Shown here piece by piece: positions 50,231 to 60,963 of a DNA stretch of 64,000 nt. The number at the start of each line of letters is the position of its first letter. The first letter of the stretch is position 1. Position numbers and translations under genes: made by a program. Source of the DNA: Tolypeutes matacus (lineage: Eukaryota; Chordata; Mammalia; Cingulata; Chlamyphoridae). The stretch spans positions 1,077,122-1,141,121 of the forward strand of contig JAKSZT010054307.1 in the NCBI GenBank assembly GCA_026826555.1. Reading direction: 5' to 3'. A model generated the notes under the pieces. That model did not search any database and was not told the DNA's origin. It was given only the letters and a program-made list of their open reading frames with translations.

Positions 50231-50885
50231 ATGCAAAAGATTAATCATAGGAAAATTTTAAACTTTTGGATAATACCATTTTGAATTCTCAAGAAAATTG
50301 AGGAAAAGAGACCTGATAAAAAATGAGAGTTGAAAAAAAGCCTACTAAATCTAATAATTTTAAGGAAACTTAAAAAGAATTGCAGAATTTTAAATGGCAT
50401 CAGAAACAGTAAGGATCCCAATGTGTAAAACAGAAAACAAATCCATAATATGGTAGAGAGGTTTGGGAAAAAAGTCAAAATATAAGGATAATGAACTCAG
50501 ATAATGGTGACTGGAGCAACAATAAATGTGAAGGAAAAACAATGGAAATCTAAACTAATGGAAACTGGTGATCTCCTGAGAAAGAAAATAGGACAAATTA
50601 AGCAGAAACATTTAAAACATTTCTTCTTTAAATGTTTGAATCTCCAACTTGAAAGGACTGAAGAATTAGAGATAATTCTACTTTTCAATGACCACATCCT
50701 GATGGTAGAGGCAGAATGCTGGCAAGCTTCTACTCCTGTGTTCTTTAGTTAGTACAATAAAGCACAATAAAAGAAGATGAGTGTGCCTATGAAGGGAAAT
50801 GAAGATGCTGACTGGACTACAGTTAAACTCATGCAGTCTTTTCGGAGGAAAAAAATTGGTTCACTTGGTCTTAAACAGAAACTTT
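50231..50885. other. Unassigned sequence
   Basis: No gene or nameable repeat. Confidence 0.3.
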
Positions 50886-50887
50886 AA

Positions 50888-51035
50888 TGCAGTAGTTCTC
50901 AAACTTGCACTGCAAGGCGGAACACTGGAATCACTTGGTGAGTTTTAAAATACTCTGATGCTTAGTTCATACCTCCAGAGAATCCCATTTAACTGGCCTG
51001 CAGTGTGGCCTGGTGATGCTAACGTGCAGCCATGA
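50888..51035 (+). mobile_element. MER5A-like DNA transposon fragment
   Basis: AGTAGTTCTCAAACTTGCACTG, then GGAATCACTTGG and CTGGTGATGCTAACG follow the MER5A order; the right end is missing. Confidence 0.8.
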
Positions 51036-51835
51036 TTGAGCCTTCTGCTCCGCACTGCCCCTGATGCTGATGAAAAGAGAGTGGAAGACCAAGGGGAAGT
51101 ACCAGTCCCCTCCTACCCTCACATTTAGGGCAGGAGAGCCATAGATGTGAGACAAAAAGGCACCAGAGCCTGAGACAAATGAAATGTAAGGTGCAGTCTC
51201 CAGGAGGCCCCTTCAGGACCCACGCAGGGCCTCAGGGCCACAGCTGGGGCTTGATGAACACTTCCCCAAACGCCTCGTACTTCAGCGCCCGCCAGGCCAG
51301 GACGTTAGGACTGAGGGTCCCACCAGCATGCACAGCACTAATCTCATCTGGTGACAACACAAAGTCCCACATGTTCACATCTCCAATGTCGCCCACGAAA
51401 GACTGGTTCTGGTCAAAGTCCCCACAAAAGGAATCCTGCTCCTGGCCCAGGATGATGCTTGCCTCTGTCCCCAGAGAGTATCCTTTCTTCAGACTCTTCC
51501 GCACCAAGGGCTTCCCATCCAGCCAGAGCTCAGCGATCCCAGAGGCAGACTCTCGGGTCACAGAGGTGCAATGGTGCAGGAGAGCTAGAACTCACAGGAG
51601 GCCTGAAAGTTATATCAGACCCACCCATGGGTACAGTGGATTCTCCACTCTCTTCCTTAAAGATGAGGATCTCGTTTGGCACTTCCCTTGTGGCATAGGA
51701 GAAGAGGCTGTGTTGGGGGCCAGGTCAGTGTAGGCGTGGAGACACACAGTGAGAGCCCTGAGTGGCTCCTCTTGCTGCGCATTCAGAGTCACAAAGGAAT
51801 CAGCTGATTCCTTGGGGAACACAAAGGCCTTCTTG

Positions 51836-52006
51836 CGGGAAGCGGCTGTGGCTCAATCAGTAGGGCTCCCGTTTACCATATGGGAGGCCCTGGGTTCGGT
51901 TCCCGGGGCCTCCTGGTGAAGGCAAGCCCGCCCGCACGGTGTGGTTAGCTGACCCAGCGAGCACAAGCAGCAAGCGGGGGAGAAATGAATAAATAAATAA
52001 AATCTT
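51836..52006 (+). mobile_element. DAS-type tRNA-derived SINE (compact subfamily) inserted in CRP exon 2
   Basis: The copy starts at GCGGGAAGCGGCTGTGGCTC, has a box-B-like GGGTTCGGTTCCCGG, a short GC-rich body and a tail of AAATAAATAAAATCTT. It lies antisense to CRP. The 14 bases CAAAGGCCTTCTTG occur at both edges (51,822-51,835 and 52,007-52,020) and are CRP codons for Lys-Lys-Ala-Phe, so the insertion point inside coding sequence is certain. The copy closely resembles those at 25,721 and 63,548, which suggests a fairly recent insertion. Confidence 0.95.
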
Positions 52007-52027
52007 CAAAGGCCTTCTTGCTCATAT

Positions 52028-52249
52028 CTGTAGGATACCAGCAATGGAGGGGGAAAGACAGCAGTTAAAGTTGTTAGGCCACATAGATGCATTCCCTCAC
52101 TTACACAGAAAGATTCCATTTAGAAACCACATGCCGACCTCTTCCCCAGACCACAGCCCCTCCCTCGTGCTGGCCGTTTTCCCTAACTTGGCCTTGCACA
52201 GTCATAACCCTTAGCCAAGATCTCACCTACCATCTGACACAGCACCTAC
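52028..52249 (-). other. CRP: CRP intron (222 bases) with intact splice ends
   Basis: The sequence begins GTAGGTGC and ends in a pyrimidine-rich tract followed by CTACAG, both normal for a spliceosomal intron. Its place, directly after the signal peptide, is the single conserved intron site of CRP and serum amyloid P genes. No insertion is seen inside it. Confidence 0.8.
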
Positions 52250-52313
52250 CTGTCTGGGAAAAAGCACTGCGGAGGCTGATAAAGACCAGGAAACACAGCG
52301 ACAGCTTCTCCAT
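52250..52313 (-). CDS. CRP: CRP exon 1 coding part (signal peptide), part of the pseudogene
   Basis: This exon fragment holds the ATG, a hydrophobic signal peptide of about 18-19 residues ending in a small-residue region (SAFSQ), and two further codons. The exon breaks after the first base of a codon, and the next bases are a consensus donor (GTAGGT). The phase-1 junction rejoins with exon 2 to give Asp-Met-Ser-Lys-Lys, as in known CRPs. The exon itself shows no lesion, so decay is confined to exon 2. Confidence 0.85.
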
Positions 52314-52640
52314 GGTCCCTCCCTGCTCTTATTGTGCCTGTATCCTCATGGAGAAAGCACGGAGAGCTGACCTTCCAGGCCTGGAGGTATGAGATCTGTC
52401 TCAGGACTGCTCCAGCTTGACCTTATACGTGCAGCCATCAAGGTGACCCAGCTAACGGGTAAATGATTTTCCAAAATTGCCCCTTGGAGCCCTGAATCAA
52501 AGCTCTAAGAGCAAAGAAAGTAAGACAAATTACAAAATCAGAGATCAATATGGGTTATTTATTAGAAACTCCAAAGTCCTGCTGGGTCTCCATCAGCTCT
52601 GTGTGGCAATGATTAATTAGGAGAGTCACATTCTGGGAAT
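52314..52640 (-). promoter_or_regulatory. CRP: CRP promoter and 5' UTR, with TATA-like box and HNF1-like site
   Basis: Reading the minus strand, TATAAGG lies at 52,421-52,427, about 110 bases before the ATG, a fitting place for a TATA box with an 80-base 5' UTR. Further up (52,607-52,619) is TTAATCATT inside a partial match to the HNF1 consensus; HNF1 drives human CRP in hepatocytes. The block from about 52,460 to 52,680 is recognisably similar to 21,190-21,380 upstream of the second copy. That the sites still act is inference. Confidence 0.5.
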
Positions 52641-52689
52641 CCACATTCTAAGGAAAATATGTAAAATATGGGGGTTGGTAAAGCCTTAA

Positions 52690-53241
52690 TCACAAGGACA
52701 ACAATTTAATATTACTTAGAATAGTGAAAAATTAGAAAATTGGGATATGGTTAAGCAAATTGTATACATTCACTAAATGCAATGGGTAGCAATTTAAAAT
52801 GTTTGCTGTACATTTTAGGCTACAAAATCTAAAAGTGCTTCTGATATGATGGTAAAAGAAAAAATTAATATAAATTTGTTTATACACTATTTTTAAAAGT
52901 AATAGCTAATTTAGAAAAAACTATAAGGAATTGCCCCCAAATAATGAGTGTTCTTTTTTTAATAATGGGATTAGGGAGGATTTTATTCCCTTTTTCCCTG
53001 TTGACAACATTTCCATAATGTGGTTATATTGCTTCTAAAATGAAGTATGGGTGTGTGTGTGTGTGTGTGTATGTATGTAATTAAGAAGCAAGGAAAGAAA
53101 GAATGAGGATCAATACACCTTCAAGCTCCAAAAGCTACCTTTTCACTGTAGGAATAGAAACATTCCTGACTGTTACTCTTTAGCTTTACTCCCCAAATAA
53201 CCAAAAATGAGTAAAATATCACTTAGACATCCTAAGATGAC

Positions 53242-53276
<35 letters not shown>

Positions 53277-53510
53277 GATAGATTGATAGATAGATAAATA
53301 TACATACGCAAAAAATTTAAAATTTAAGTCCTATATAAAACATTATATTTTCATGTAAAAAGAATCTTGAGCTTATTCATTATAGCCTCATTGTGAGTTT
53401 TTCCATTGCTATTTGATGAGAAATTGAGACTTGGTGTTATTCCTCTATTGACTTAAAGAACCAACCAACATGTTGGTAGCAATCTAAACACAGACAAAAA
53501 GAAAATACTG
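52690..53510. other. Unassigned AT-rich sequence with two microsatellites
   Basis: Holds (TG)n at about 53,050-53,072 and a GATA repeat at about 53,238-53,290; nothing else recognised. Confidence 0.5.
53238..53292 (+). repeat. (GATA)n microsatellite
   Basis: About nine GATA units followed by variant units. Confidence 0.95.
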
Positions 53511-53511
53511 T

Positions 53512-55078
53512 CAAAAGCGGTGTAAGATGATATCTCATTGTCATTTTGATTTGCATTTCTCCAATAGCTAGTGATAGTGAACATTTTTTTCATGTGCTTT
53601 TTGGCCATTTGTATTTCTTCTCTGGAGAAATGTCTATTTAAATCTTTTTTCCCATTTTTTAATTAGATTGCTTGCTCTTTTATTGTTCAGTTGTATGATC
53701 TCTTTATATATAATGGAAATTAAACCCTCATTGGATATGAGGATGTGGAGAAATAGGAACACTCCTTCACTGTTGGTGGGATTGTAAAATGGTGCATCCT
53801 CAGTGGAAGACAATTTGGCTATTCCTCAGGAAGCTAAATATAGAACTGATGTATGATCCAGCAATCTCTGTACTAGGAATATATCCAGAAGAACTGACAA
53901 CGGTGTTGCGAACAGACATTTCCACGCTGAAGTTCATAGCAGCGTTATTCACAATAGCCCAAAAGATGGAAACAACTCAAGTGTCCATCAAACAATAAAT
54001 GAATAAACAAAATGTGGTACATACATATGATGGAATACTATGCTGCAGTAAGAAGAAATGAAATTGGGACACATATGATAATATGGATGAATCTTGAAGA
54101 CATTACACTAAATGAAAGAAGCCAGAGACAAAAGGACAAATATTGTATGGTCTCATTAATATGAACTAAATATGAAGAATAAGCACAGGTAGTTAAAACC
54201 TAGAGTATAGGTTATTAAGAGATAAGAGGAGGGCTGAGAAGGAGCACTGATGCTTAATGTATGCAGAAGTTTTAATTAACTTGACTGTGAAAGTGTGGAA
54301 ATGGATAGAGTTGATGGTAACACATTATAGTGAGTAGCAGATGCTTTATAAATGGGATTGTGGTTGAAAAGGGTAGTCTAGGGATGTAAATGTCATTTGA
54401 AAGAAAGCTAGAGAATAATTTAGGGACTGAATAACACACTGAACCCAGAGGTGGATGAGAATTGTGGTTGATGGTACAAATGCAGGAATGTCTTTCTGTG
54501 AACTAGAACAGATGTACGTCACTATTTCAAGGTGGTGGGAATGTGGAGAAGCATGGGAAAAATACAACCAATGTAACCTATGGACTATAGTTAACAGCAA
54601 TTCTGTATTTTGTAATATTCTTTCATCAATGCCAAAGATTTACTGTGTTAATAATAAGGGATATGGGGGGGAAATGCCAAATGTACACTAGGGACCATAG
54701 TTAGAGATAATAGTCTGATGATATTATCTCATAATCTGTAACAAAATGTTCCGCCATAGTGTGGTATGTTGGTGAAGGGGTGTTGTATAGGAATTCTACA
54801 CATGTGCATGATTGTTTTGTAAGTTCACAACTTCTGTAATAAAAATATATATTTCTTAAAAGTACTGTTGTAACAGATAGATTGAAAGGAAAGGAATTCT
54901 CTTGTTTGTCTGTTTTTTGTTTATTATTATTACTGAAATAATGAAAATGCTCTAATAATGATTGGAGTGATGAATGCACAATTATGTGATTATACCAAAA
55001 ACCATTGATTGTACACTTTGGGTGAATTGTATGCTTTATTAGTATGTATCAATAAAATTGATTTGTTTTTTTAAAAGT
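53512..55078. mobile_element. L1 with inverted 5' part (twin-priming structure)
   Basis: 53,512-53,735 is antisense late ORF2. From 53,736 the same ORF2 continues in the plus sense (GAGGATGTGGAGAAATAGGA) through its end near 54,130 and a full 3' UTR to an A/T-rich tail at 55,078. Only a few tens of bases of consensus appear lost at the switch. Confidence 0.8.
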
Positions 55079-56115
55079 ACTGCTTTAGGTGGTAGTACAT
55101 TTCAAGAAAGATTTGCTTTTTAATGATGTACAGAATTTTTTTAAATCTTTTCAATTACCCCTTCTCAAACTTCTTGCATCTGATTTTTTTTTTTAAATGC
55201 AAGACTAGATTAAAGTCACTTCAAAAACTTTTCTCCTCTAATTCTAACCATTTGCCCAACAAAATAATATACACATAAACTGAACAGAAAAAAACCTGAC
55301 AGCTGAAATGATTTTGACAAAGTAAATTACCATCACCAAAACAGCCTTCTCGTGAGCATTTGGACTCCCCAGATAAATCAAAAGAATGCAACAACCAATA
55401 TGATGGGTGAACTCTTTGGATATTTGATTCTATGGAGCCTACCATTACAGGAACTACTTCAGAAATGGACATTCTGAACAAGGCTTAAAACTGAAAGAGA
55501 GAGAGACTTCCCCGTGAACCATTTCATAGTCTAAACCCGGTTCCAGGAACCTGCCCAGGCAGCCCTGTAACTGCTCTTAGCATAAAACAGAGCACTGGGT
55601 GAACTTTATCAGGAGAGAGGTGTAATAACTCGGCTTGCCACTGACACCTTTACCCTCCTGAGAAATGTTCAGGGTGCCTCTTCTCTCTCTCTCTTATAGG
55701 TGGGGATGTTCTCAGTAAAAATACTGATGGATCTTAGCTTTTCCAGATATTTTGGCACTTTGATTTTTCCCTGATTTAAAGTCCCAATAGATCAGGCAAA
55801 TACTCAAAATTGAAGAGATCCAAAGTATCGATTCGTGAAAAAGAAAATCATTCCAAGACAAATGGAATGTTTGCTATGGCAACGCAACTTTATTGAATAA
55901 ATAACAACATGCTGAATACAGGGCTGTCTTTTAATCCTAGAGCAGTGATAACTCTAGACTCCAGTGCTTAAATGGGAAGTTTGGAATTCCGTTTTAAATC
56001 AAACTGAAACCTCTATAACATAAGGAAAGAAGGGAGCAAGGGACACTTCAGTCAAAAACAACCACAAAACCAGGCAGAGACAACTGTGCTTCTGCCGACT
56101 TTTCAAAGCCATCAC
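55079..56115. other. Unassigned sequence
   Basis: I saw no exon or named repeat. Confidence 0.3.
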
Positions 56116-56117
56116 AG

Positions 56118-56322
56118 CTTAGGACACTGGTTCCCCAGCCTCCACTGCTGAAGGTTTGTCTGCACATTGTAGCTGCCTAAAGAGCTTTAAAAATGCTGAT
56201 GCCTGGGTCCCACCACCAGAGAATCTGATGTAATTGATCTGGGGTGTAGCCTGGGCAACTGGGTCTGTACAAGCTCCCTAGGTGATTGTAATACACACCC
56301 AAAGTTGGGAACCACTGGCCTA
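56118..56322 (+). mobile_element. MER5A-like DNA transposon
   Basis: The order CTGATGCCTGGGTCCCACC, AGAATCTGATGTAATTGATC, TGGGGTGTAGCCTGGG and TTGGGAACCACTGG is that of MER5A over nearly full length. Confidence 0.88.
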
Positions 56323-56700
56323 GAGAATCCTTGATGTGATCCCACGCCTTTGAGGAATGCTTCCTAGAATATGAGATTATGTCTAAGGACATACATGAAG
56401 TAGAGAAGGTAGACTTACCAAGTAAAAGAACTTTTACAGATGTAGCACTGGCATAGTCTGCTGAAAGCTGTGTTGATGTCCAGGCTGAGTAGGATTTTTA
56501 TGCACAAGCCATTCTCCTACACACAAAATAACAAAATGAAATGTTGGGAAATTGCCAGTGCCCCAGCAGTGGCAGTTAGCACTGTGAATGTTTGGCTCCC
56601 TGAAATGGCTTGCCCAGGAGAAAAAAGCATACACATTCCCATAGTCTCCCTCCTCTACTAGTAGTTTAAATGCAAACTGTCATTGTGTATATCTGTAGAA
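56323..56700. other. Unassigned sequence
   Basis: Nothing recognised. Confidence 0.3.
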
Positions 56701-56702
56701 CA

Positions 56703-56945
56703 CAATGGTTAGAAACACAGGACTCTGTAGCCAGACTGCTTACATTCAAATCCTAGCTCTGGACTAGTTACTTAACCTCTCAATGCCTCAGTTTCCTCAT
56801 CTGTAAAATGAGTACTATAAAAAGTTCTTACCTATGGGGTTGTCAAGTATATTAAAAAAGCAAATGTATGTAGAGCCCTTAGAACAGTGCCTTGCACATA
56901 TTAGGAGTTCAAGAAGTATGCAAATATTATCGCTGTCCTGATTTT
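56703..56945 (+). mobile_element. MIR SINE, nearly full length
   Basis: TTACTTAACCTCTCAATGCC, CAGTTTCCTCATCTGTAAAA and AGAACAGTGCCTTGCACAT follow the MIR consensus from the tRNA-like part to the 3' end. Confidence 0.92.
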
Positions 56946-57126
56946 GTGATAATCAGGGTAGGCTAAACATTTGCTATATTAGAAACCATGCATGTGTCCC
57001 CAGACCTAGTTTTTCTCCCTAGGTCTGGTTTTTAGAATGCTGGTGATAAATAAGCCTGATTTATTATATGACCATCCTGTATGGGAAAAGACTGTAATTC
57101 TAGGTATCTTTGGTCAACCTTAAGAG

Positions 57127-57580
57127 ATATAGCAGGGGGACAGATGTGTCTCAAATGCTTGGGCATCTGTCTCCTATATGGAGGGAACTGGGTCTGATCC
57201 CTGGGTCCTCCTGATAAAAATTTAAAAAAGAAAAATATAGAAGGTGTATGGGCCACTAGGCCCCATGTGCGGGTGAAACCCCCAGGCCCCGCGAGCCACA
57301 CAGCAAGATGATGACGTACAGGAGAGTGACACAAGGGAGAGCCAAGATGAGTCCTGCCAAAAAAACAGGAACTAAGGTGGCGCAGGTGGTAGGATGCCTT
57401 TCTCCCACATTGGAGTTTCCAAGTATCGAATCCCAGTGAAGACAGGAGGAGAAGGATGAGAAGAGGGGGCAGGAAATGGACACAGAGAATTGCCCAACAA
57501 ATGACACAAAAACAGCCAAAACAGGGGAAGGGGTACAAATGGATAAAAATAAATAGATAAATAAATCCTTTAAAAAAATG
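57127..57580 (+). mobile_element. Old, diverged DAS-type SINE dimer
   Basis: Two tRNA-like heads (57,135-57,215 and 57,374-57,440) with TGGTCTGATCCCTGG-like and ATCGAATCCCAG-like box B words, a GGAAATGGACACAGAGAATT body and an A-rich tail. It is more mutated than the other copies. Confidence 0.65.
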
Positions 57581-57584
57581 TATA

Positions 57585-57805
57585 GGGGAGTAAGACACGG
57601 ACTATAGTTAGTAGTAACACTTTGACGATGCTCTTTCATAATTTGTTAAATGTTTCACAACAATGCAAAATATTTGTGGTGGGGTGATGTGTGGGAGCTC
57701 TGTGTGATATTGTGCATGTTACTAAGTTCACAATGTTTACTGAACACATACTTTGTGTATGCTCATGTATGAATGATATACTTCAATGAATTGTTTAAAA
57801 AACAG
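57585..57805 (+). mobile_element. L1 3' end fragment
   Basis: GGACTATAGTTAGTAGTAAC, then the tail-side TGTATGAATGATATACTTCA resemble the 3' UTR at 54,580-55,060. Confidence 0.55.
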
Positions 57806-58029
57806 AGTTCAAGAAGAGTAAGTTATTTTAAATACTGTGTGTCATCTGTCCATATGTGATTAAGCAATTATCATCCTGGGAATGGTGATGAGAAGACCTT
57901 GTGAAATCACTTCTTTGTGCATTAAAGGACATGGAGTAGAGGGAACGCCACTGAGTGAGTCATCAAAGAACGCTCCAGAGGTAGGCAGGGGATAACCTGA
58001 GTCGAGATGTGCTGGATCCTTCTCTGAAG

Positions 58030-58565
58030 ATGATGAGCTAATGTGAAATACCAAAAATGGGTTGGTCTTTATAAAGGGTATTTATGTGGGGTAGAAGTCC
58101 ACAGATACCAGGCCATAAAGCGTTAAGTTTCTTCTCTCACCAAAGTCCATTGCCACGTGTTGGAGCAAGACAGCTGCCGACGTTTGCCAGGGTTCAGGCT
58201 TCTTGGGTTCCTCTCTTCCTGGGGCTGTATTTCTCTCTGGGCTTAGCTCCTCTGGTTCCTCCACAAGGTCAGCTGTAGACTATCATGTGAACGACTCACT
58301 TCTCTTCTCCTGGGGCCTTCTCTCCAACATCAAAATTCCAACATCAAAACTGCTTCTCAAAAACTGCTGCAACTCTGTTCTTTGTGATCCCTTTTATATT
58401 TTCTTCCCCCACCCACCAAGGTGTGGGGCTCAACGCTCTACTGCCGTGGCCCAGTCAACGCCCTAATCATAACTTAATCATGCCCAGATTAACAGATCAG
58501 TTTACAAGCATAATCCAATTATATTTTTGGAATTCATAATTACATCAAATTGCCCAATGGCTACA
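58030..58565 (-). mobile_element. ERVL/MaLR-type LTR, same family as 976-1,612
   Basis: Shares with that copy TTGGTCTTTATAAAGGGTAT-, CCAGGGTTCAGGCTTCTTGG-, CCACAAGGTCAGCTGTAGAC- and TCAGTTTACAAGCATAATCC-like words in the same order. Its low-coordinate end is worn. Confidence 0.8.
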
Positions 58566-58635
58566 CCTGACTTCAAGGTTATTGGGAGTCAGGCCTGTCT
58601 CCCAGATAAGAAGACATCTGAGCTGACAGGAAGAC

Positions 58636-58835
58636 CCTAAAATGATGGTTCTCAAAGCATATTGGGCAAAAGAATATATGTGGAGCTTGTGAAATTGCAT
58701 ATTCCTGGGCTTTAACTTCAGATGGTCTGATCTAATAGATCTGGGATGAAGCATCAATGAATCTACACTTTTAATAAATATCCCAGGTGAGCATGATGCT
58801 TATAATCAGCAGTATGCAGTTTAAGAATCACTAGA
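58636..58835 (+). mobile_element. MER5A-like DNA transposon
   Basis: TGATGGTTCTCAAAGCATAT, CTTCAGATGGTCTGATCTA and GTTTAAGAATCACTAGACC keep the MER5A order. Confidence 0.75.
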
Positions 58836-60650
58836 CCAGGTGATCTGGAAAATGTGAGCTAAGAGTCTACATTTTCTGAAGGAGAAGGCTAACAAGCCTA
58901 CTCAACCCACTTTCTGGTATAGAAGAAATGCAAATATGCATAGCTGAGATAGCAGGGAACTAAAGGGAAGGAATCCAGTTAAGTTACACCAACCCAGCTG
59001 AGACTAGAGGGTTTAGGAGAAAGTGATTTAGAAATCAGGCAGCACTTCTCTGCTTTACCTGGGATTCTAAGGATTAGCAGTTTATATTTTGGAATATTGA
59101 TTTGGGTGTTTGGGTTTTTTCCTTTACTTTTAAAAAAAATTATCTGGAGAACTTTGCTTTTTCTGCCAATTCTTACTTCCCTGGGGCATATCAAACTTGG
59201 GGTTAGTAAAAAAACATGGGGAGAAACCACAGATGTAATGTCCTACCGACTAAGTCACCTGGGACTCCGAATCTATTTCCATCAGGCCTCAGCCCTACGT
59301 CTGAGGCAATCCGTAGTCTCTCCTCATAGCCCTGGATCTCACCACAGAGATGGGCCTTTAGGCATTCATCTACATACAACCCAATTTTAACCATGTCTTC
59401 TTCATGATGACCTCATACTAGAGCACATGCAAGACTATCGCCGTGACCGATGATCCAGTAGTTCCGCCTGACACAGGGAGGTTTAGGTCCCTGGTCTGCA
59501 CTTCACTGAGTTGCTCCCATTCTGAGGGCTCACCTTGCTCAGGCCTGGCCTTGACTCTTGTACCAGCATGCCTATTTTCAGGCCATGAATGAAAGAGGCC
59601 GTCCCAGCAGCAGCCGCCAGCATCTGCCTGTCATTGTACTTTTACAATGGCTGACCTACCTGATTGGTCTACACCCTTATTTGACCCGTAAATGCACTGC
59701 AGTATCTCTCCAGGCATTGGGCTACTGCCCTGTCATGCCAAAGCTTCATTTCATTGATGAAATATAAATCCATTCTCCTCATTCTCTTTGAAGGAAAGAA
59801 ATGTTTATTGTCTACTATATATGGCCCTTTGCATAATTTAATCCATTTTTCTCAAGGAAGCTCTATGCTGTAGTTTTTACTGCAGGTTTTATAAACCATT
59901 TGGTACTATGTCTTTTTAACTTCTGCCTTAATGCCTTGATTCTAGTTCTGAACTAACAGGATGTGTGTTCTCTGCTGAGAGGGAAAACTAGTGCTGATAC
60001 GAGGCTTTATTAACATCAGATAGACGTGGCCTCCATGGACAATTGACCTGACTCTCCATTTACTGTGAAGAAGAATTGCTGAGAATCAACTGCCCAAACC
60101 AAAATCATCCTCTTTGGCAGATGTCTTCTAACAATTGTTTTATGTCTCACAATTCTATATAGAATGACAATTCACCAGTTAACTACAGATATATTTTTCA
60201 ATAAGATTTTATCGAAGTATTCAGCACATTGAATTTAAGTAACAGCAAAGTTACTTAAATTTAAACATTCTAGAAATGTTTTATTAAGATTTTTTAGTGT
60301 TCACTAAAGGCCAATACCCAGCTGTAAAAATCTTCCTGGCTAAAATTATTAGTCCAGAGGCTGTCCACTAGACTATGTGTGGTAAGGTACCAGTAATTGA
60401 ATTCTGAGGAAAATATCAGCTCAGCTCACTTCCCTGGGGAGTTAAGATGGCCTTCTATAATTAACACATAACTCCTGACTGGATTCCTGACTGGATTCTT
60501 TAACTTGAAAAGAGTGTCAATCCTTGCTTCTGCTTAGCTGAATATCAGAGTATATGGATCTGCCTTAATTGGAAAACAGAGAATATTTACACTCCACATT
60601 TTTGCCTGTGAATGTATCCTCAACTTTTATAGTTACAAATGGCTATCAAA
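58836..60650. other. Unassigned sequence including a CpG-bearing block
   Basis: 59,220-59,780 is less AT-rich, with several CpG dinucleotides and open frames on both strands (63 codons minus, 69 codons plus). Neither frame resembles a protein that I know. The rest is AT-rich with no nameable repeat. Confidence 0.35.
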
Positions 60651-60659
60651 AATCAATTA

Positions 60660-60753
60660 GGGAAGCAGGTGTAGCTCAGTGGTTGAGAGCCTGCTTTGCA
60701 TGTACGAAATCCCAGGTTTCATTCCCCACCTCCTCCAAAGGAAAAAAAAAAAA
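60660..60753 (+). mobile_element. Monomeric DAS-type SINE
   Basis: A single tRNA-like head (GGGAAGCAGGTGTAGCTCAG ... CAGGTTTCATTCCCC) is followed by a 12-base A-run. Confidence 0.85.
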
Positions 60754-60963
60754 GTCAGGAGAATCAATATTCATAGAAAATTGCTTCAAAGTTTGTTTAT
60801 CTGCCTACTATTCTGAACTGATTTCTTAGCAAATCAGACCTATCAATTGCTTCTAACCTGGACCTATTCCACTGAATTGTACTTTGGTATATAATGAACT
60901 TATTTTTTAAAATATAAAACAGAACAGCCTAATAATAATAATAATAGTAGATTAGTAGATGAG

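Larger units (their letters stand above)
51232..52313 (-). pseudogene. CRP: C-reactive protein gene, disrupted by a SINE in exon 2 and by two frameshifts
   Basis: CRP is a secreted, liver-made, calcium-dependent phosphocholine-binding pentraxin of the acute phase. Seen: the start ATG at 52,313 opens a signal peptide beginning MEKLSLCFLVFISLRSAFSQ. Exon 1 ends at 52,250 before GTAGGTGC, and the intron ends CTACAG at 52,028. Exon 2 starts with DMSKKAFVFPKES, is split by a SINE (51,836-52,006), then continues through LTVCLH (first pentraxin Cys). It shifts frame near 51,650 (about 10 bases missing compared with human CRP), reads SYATREVPNEILIF, and shifts again near 51,590. From 51,561 to the stop at 51,232 a 109-codon frame is open, with the pentraxin signature around HCTS, the calcium-loop LGQEQDSF and the ending KPQLWP. 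The retained intron rules out a processed copy. It could be one of several CRP copies, but this one cannot encode the full protein. Confidence 0.93.

Noticed and set aside
57032..57598. 188-codon minus-strand frame as a gene
   Set aside because: It runs antisense through an old SINE dimer and adjoining L1 sequence.
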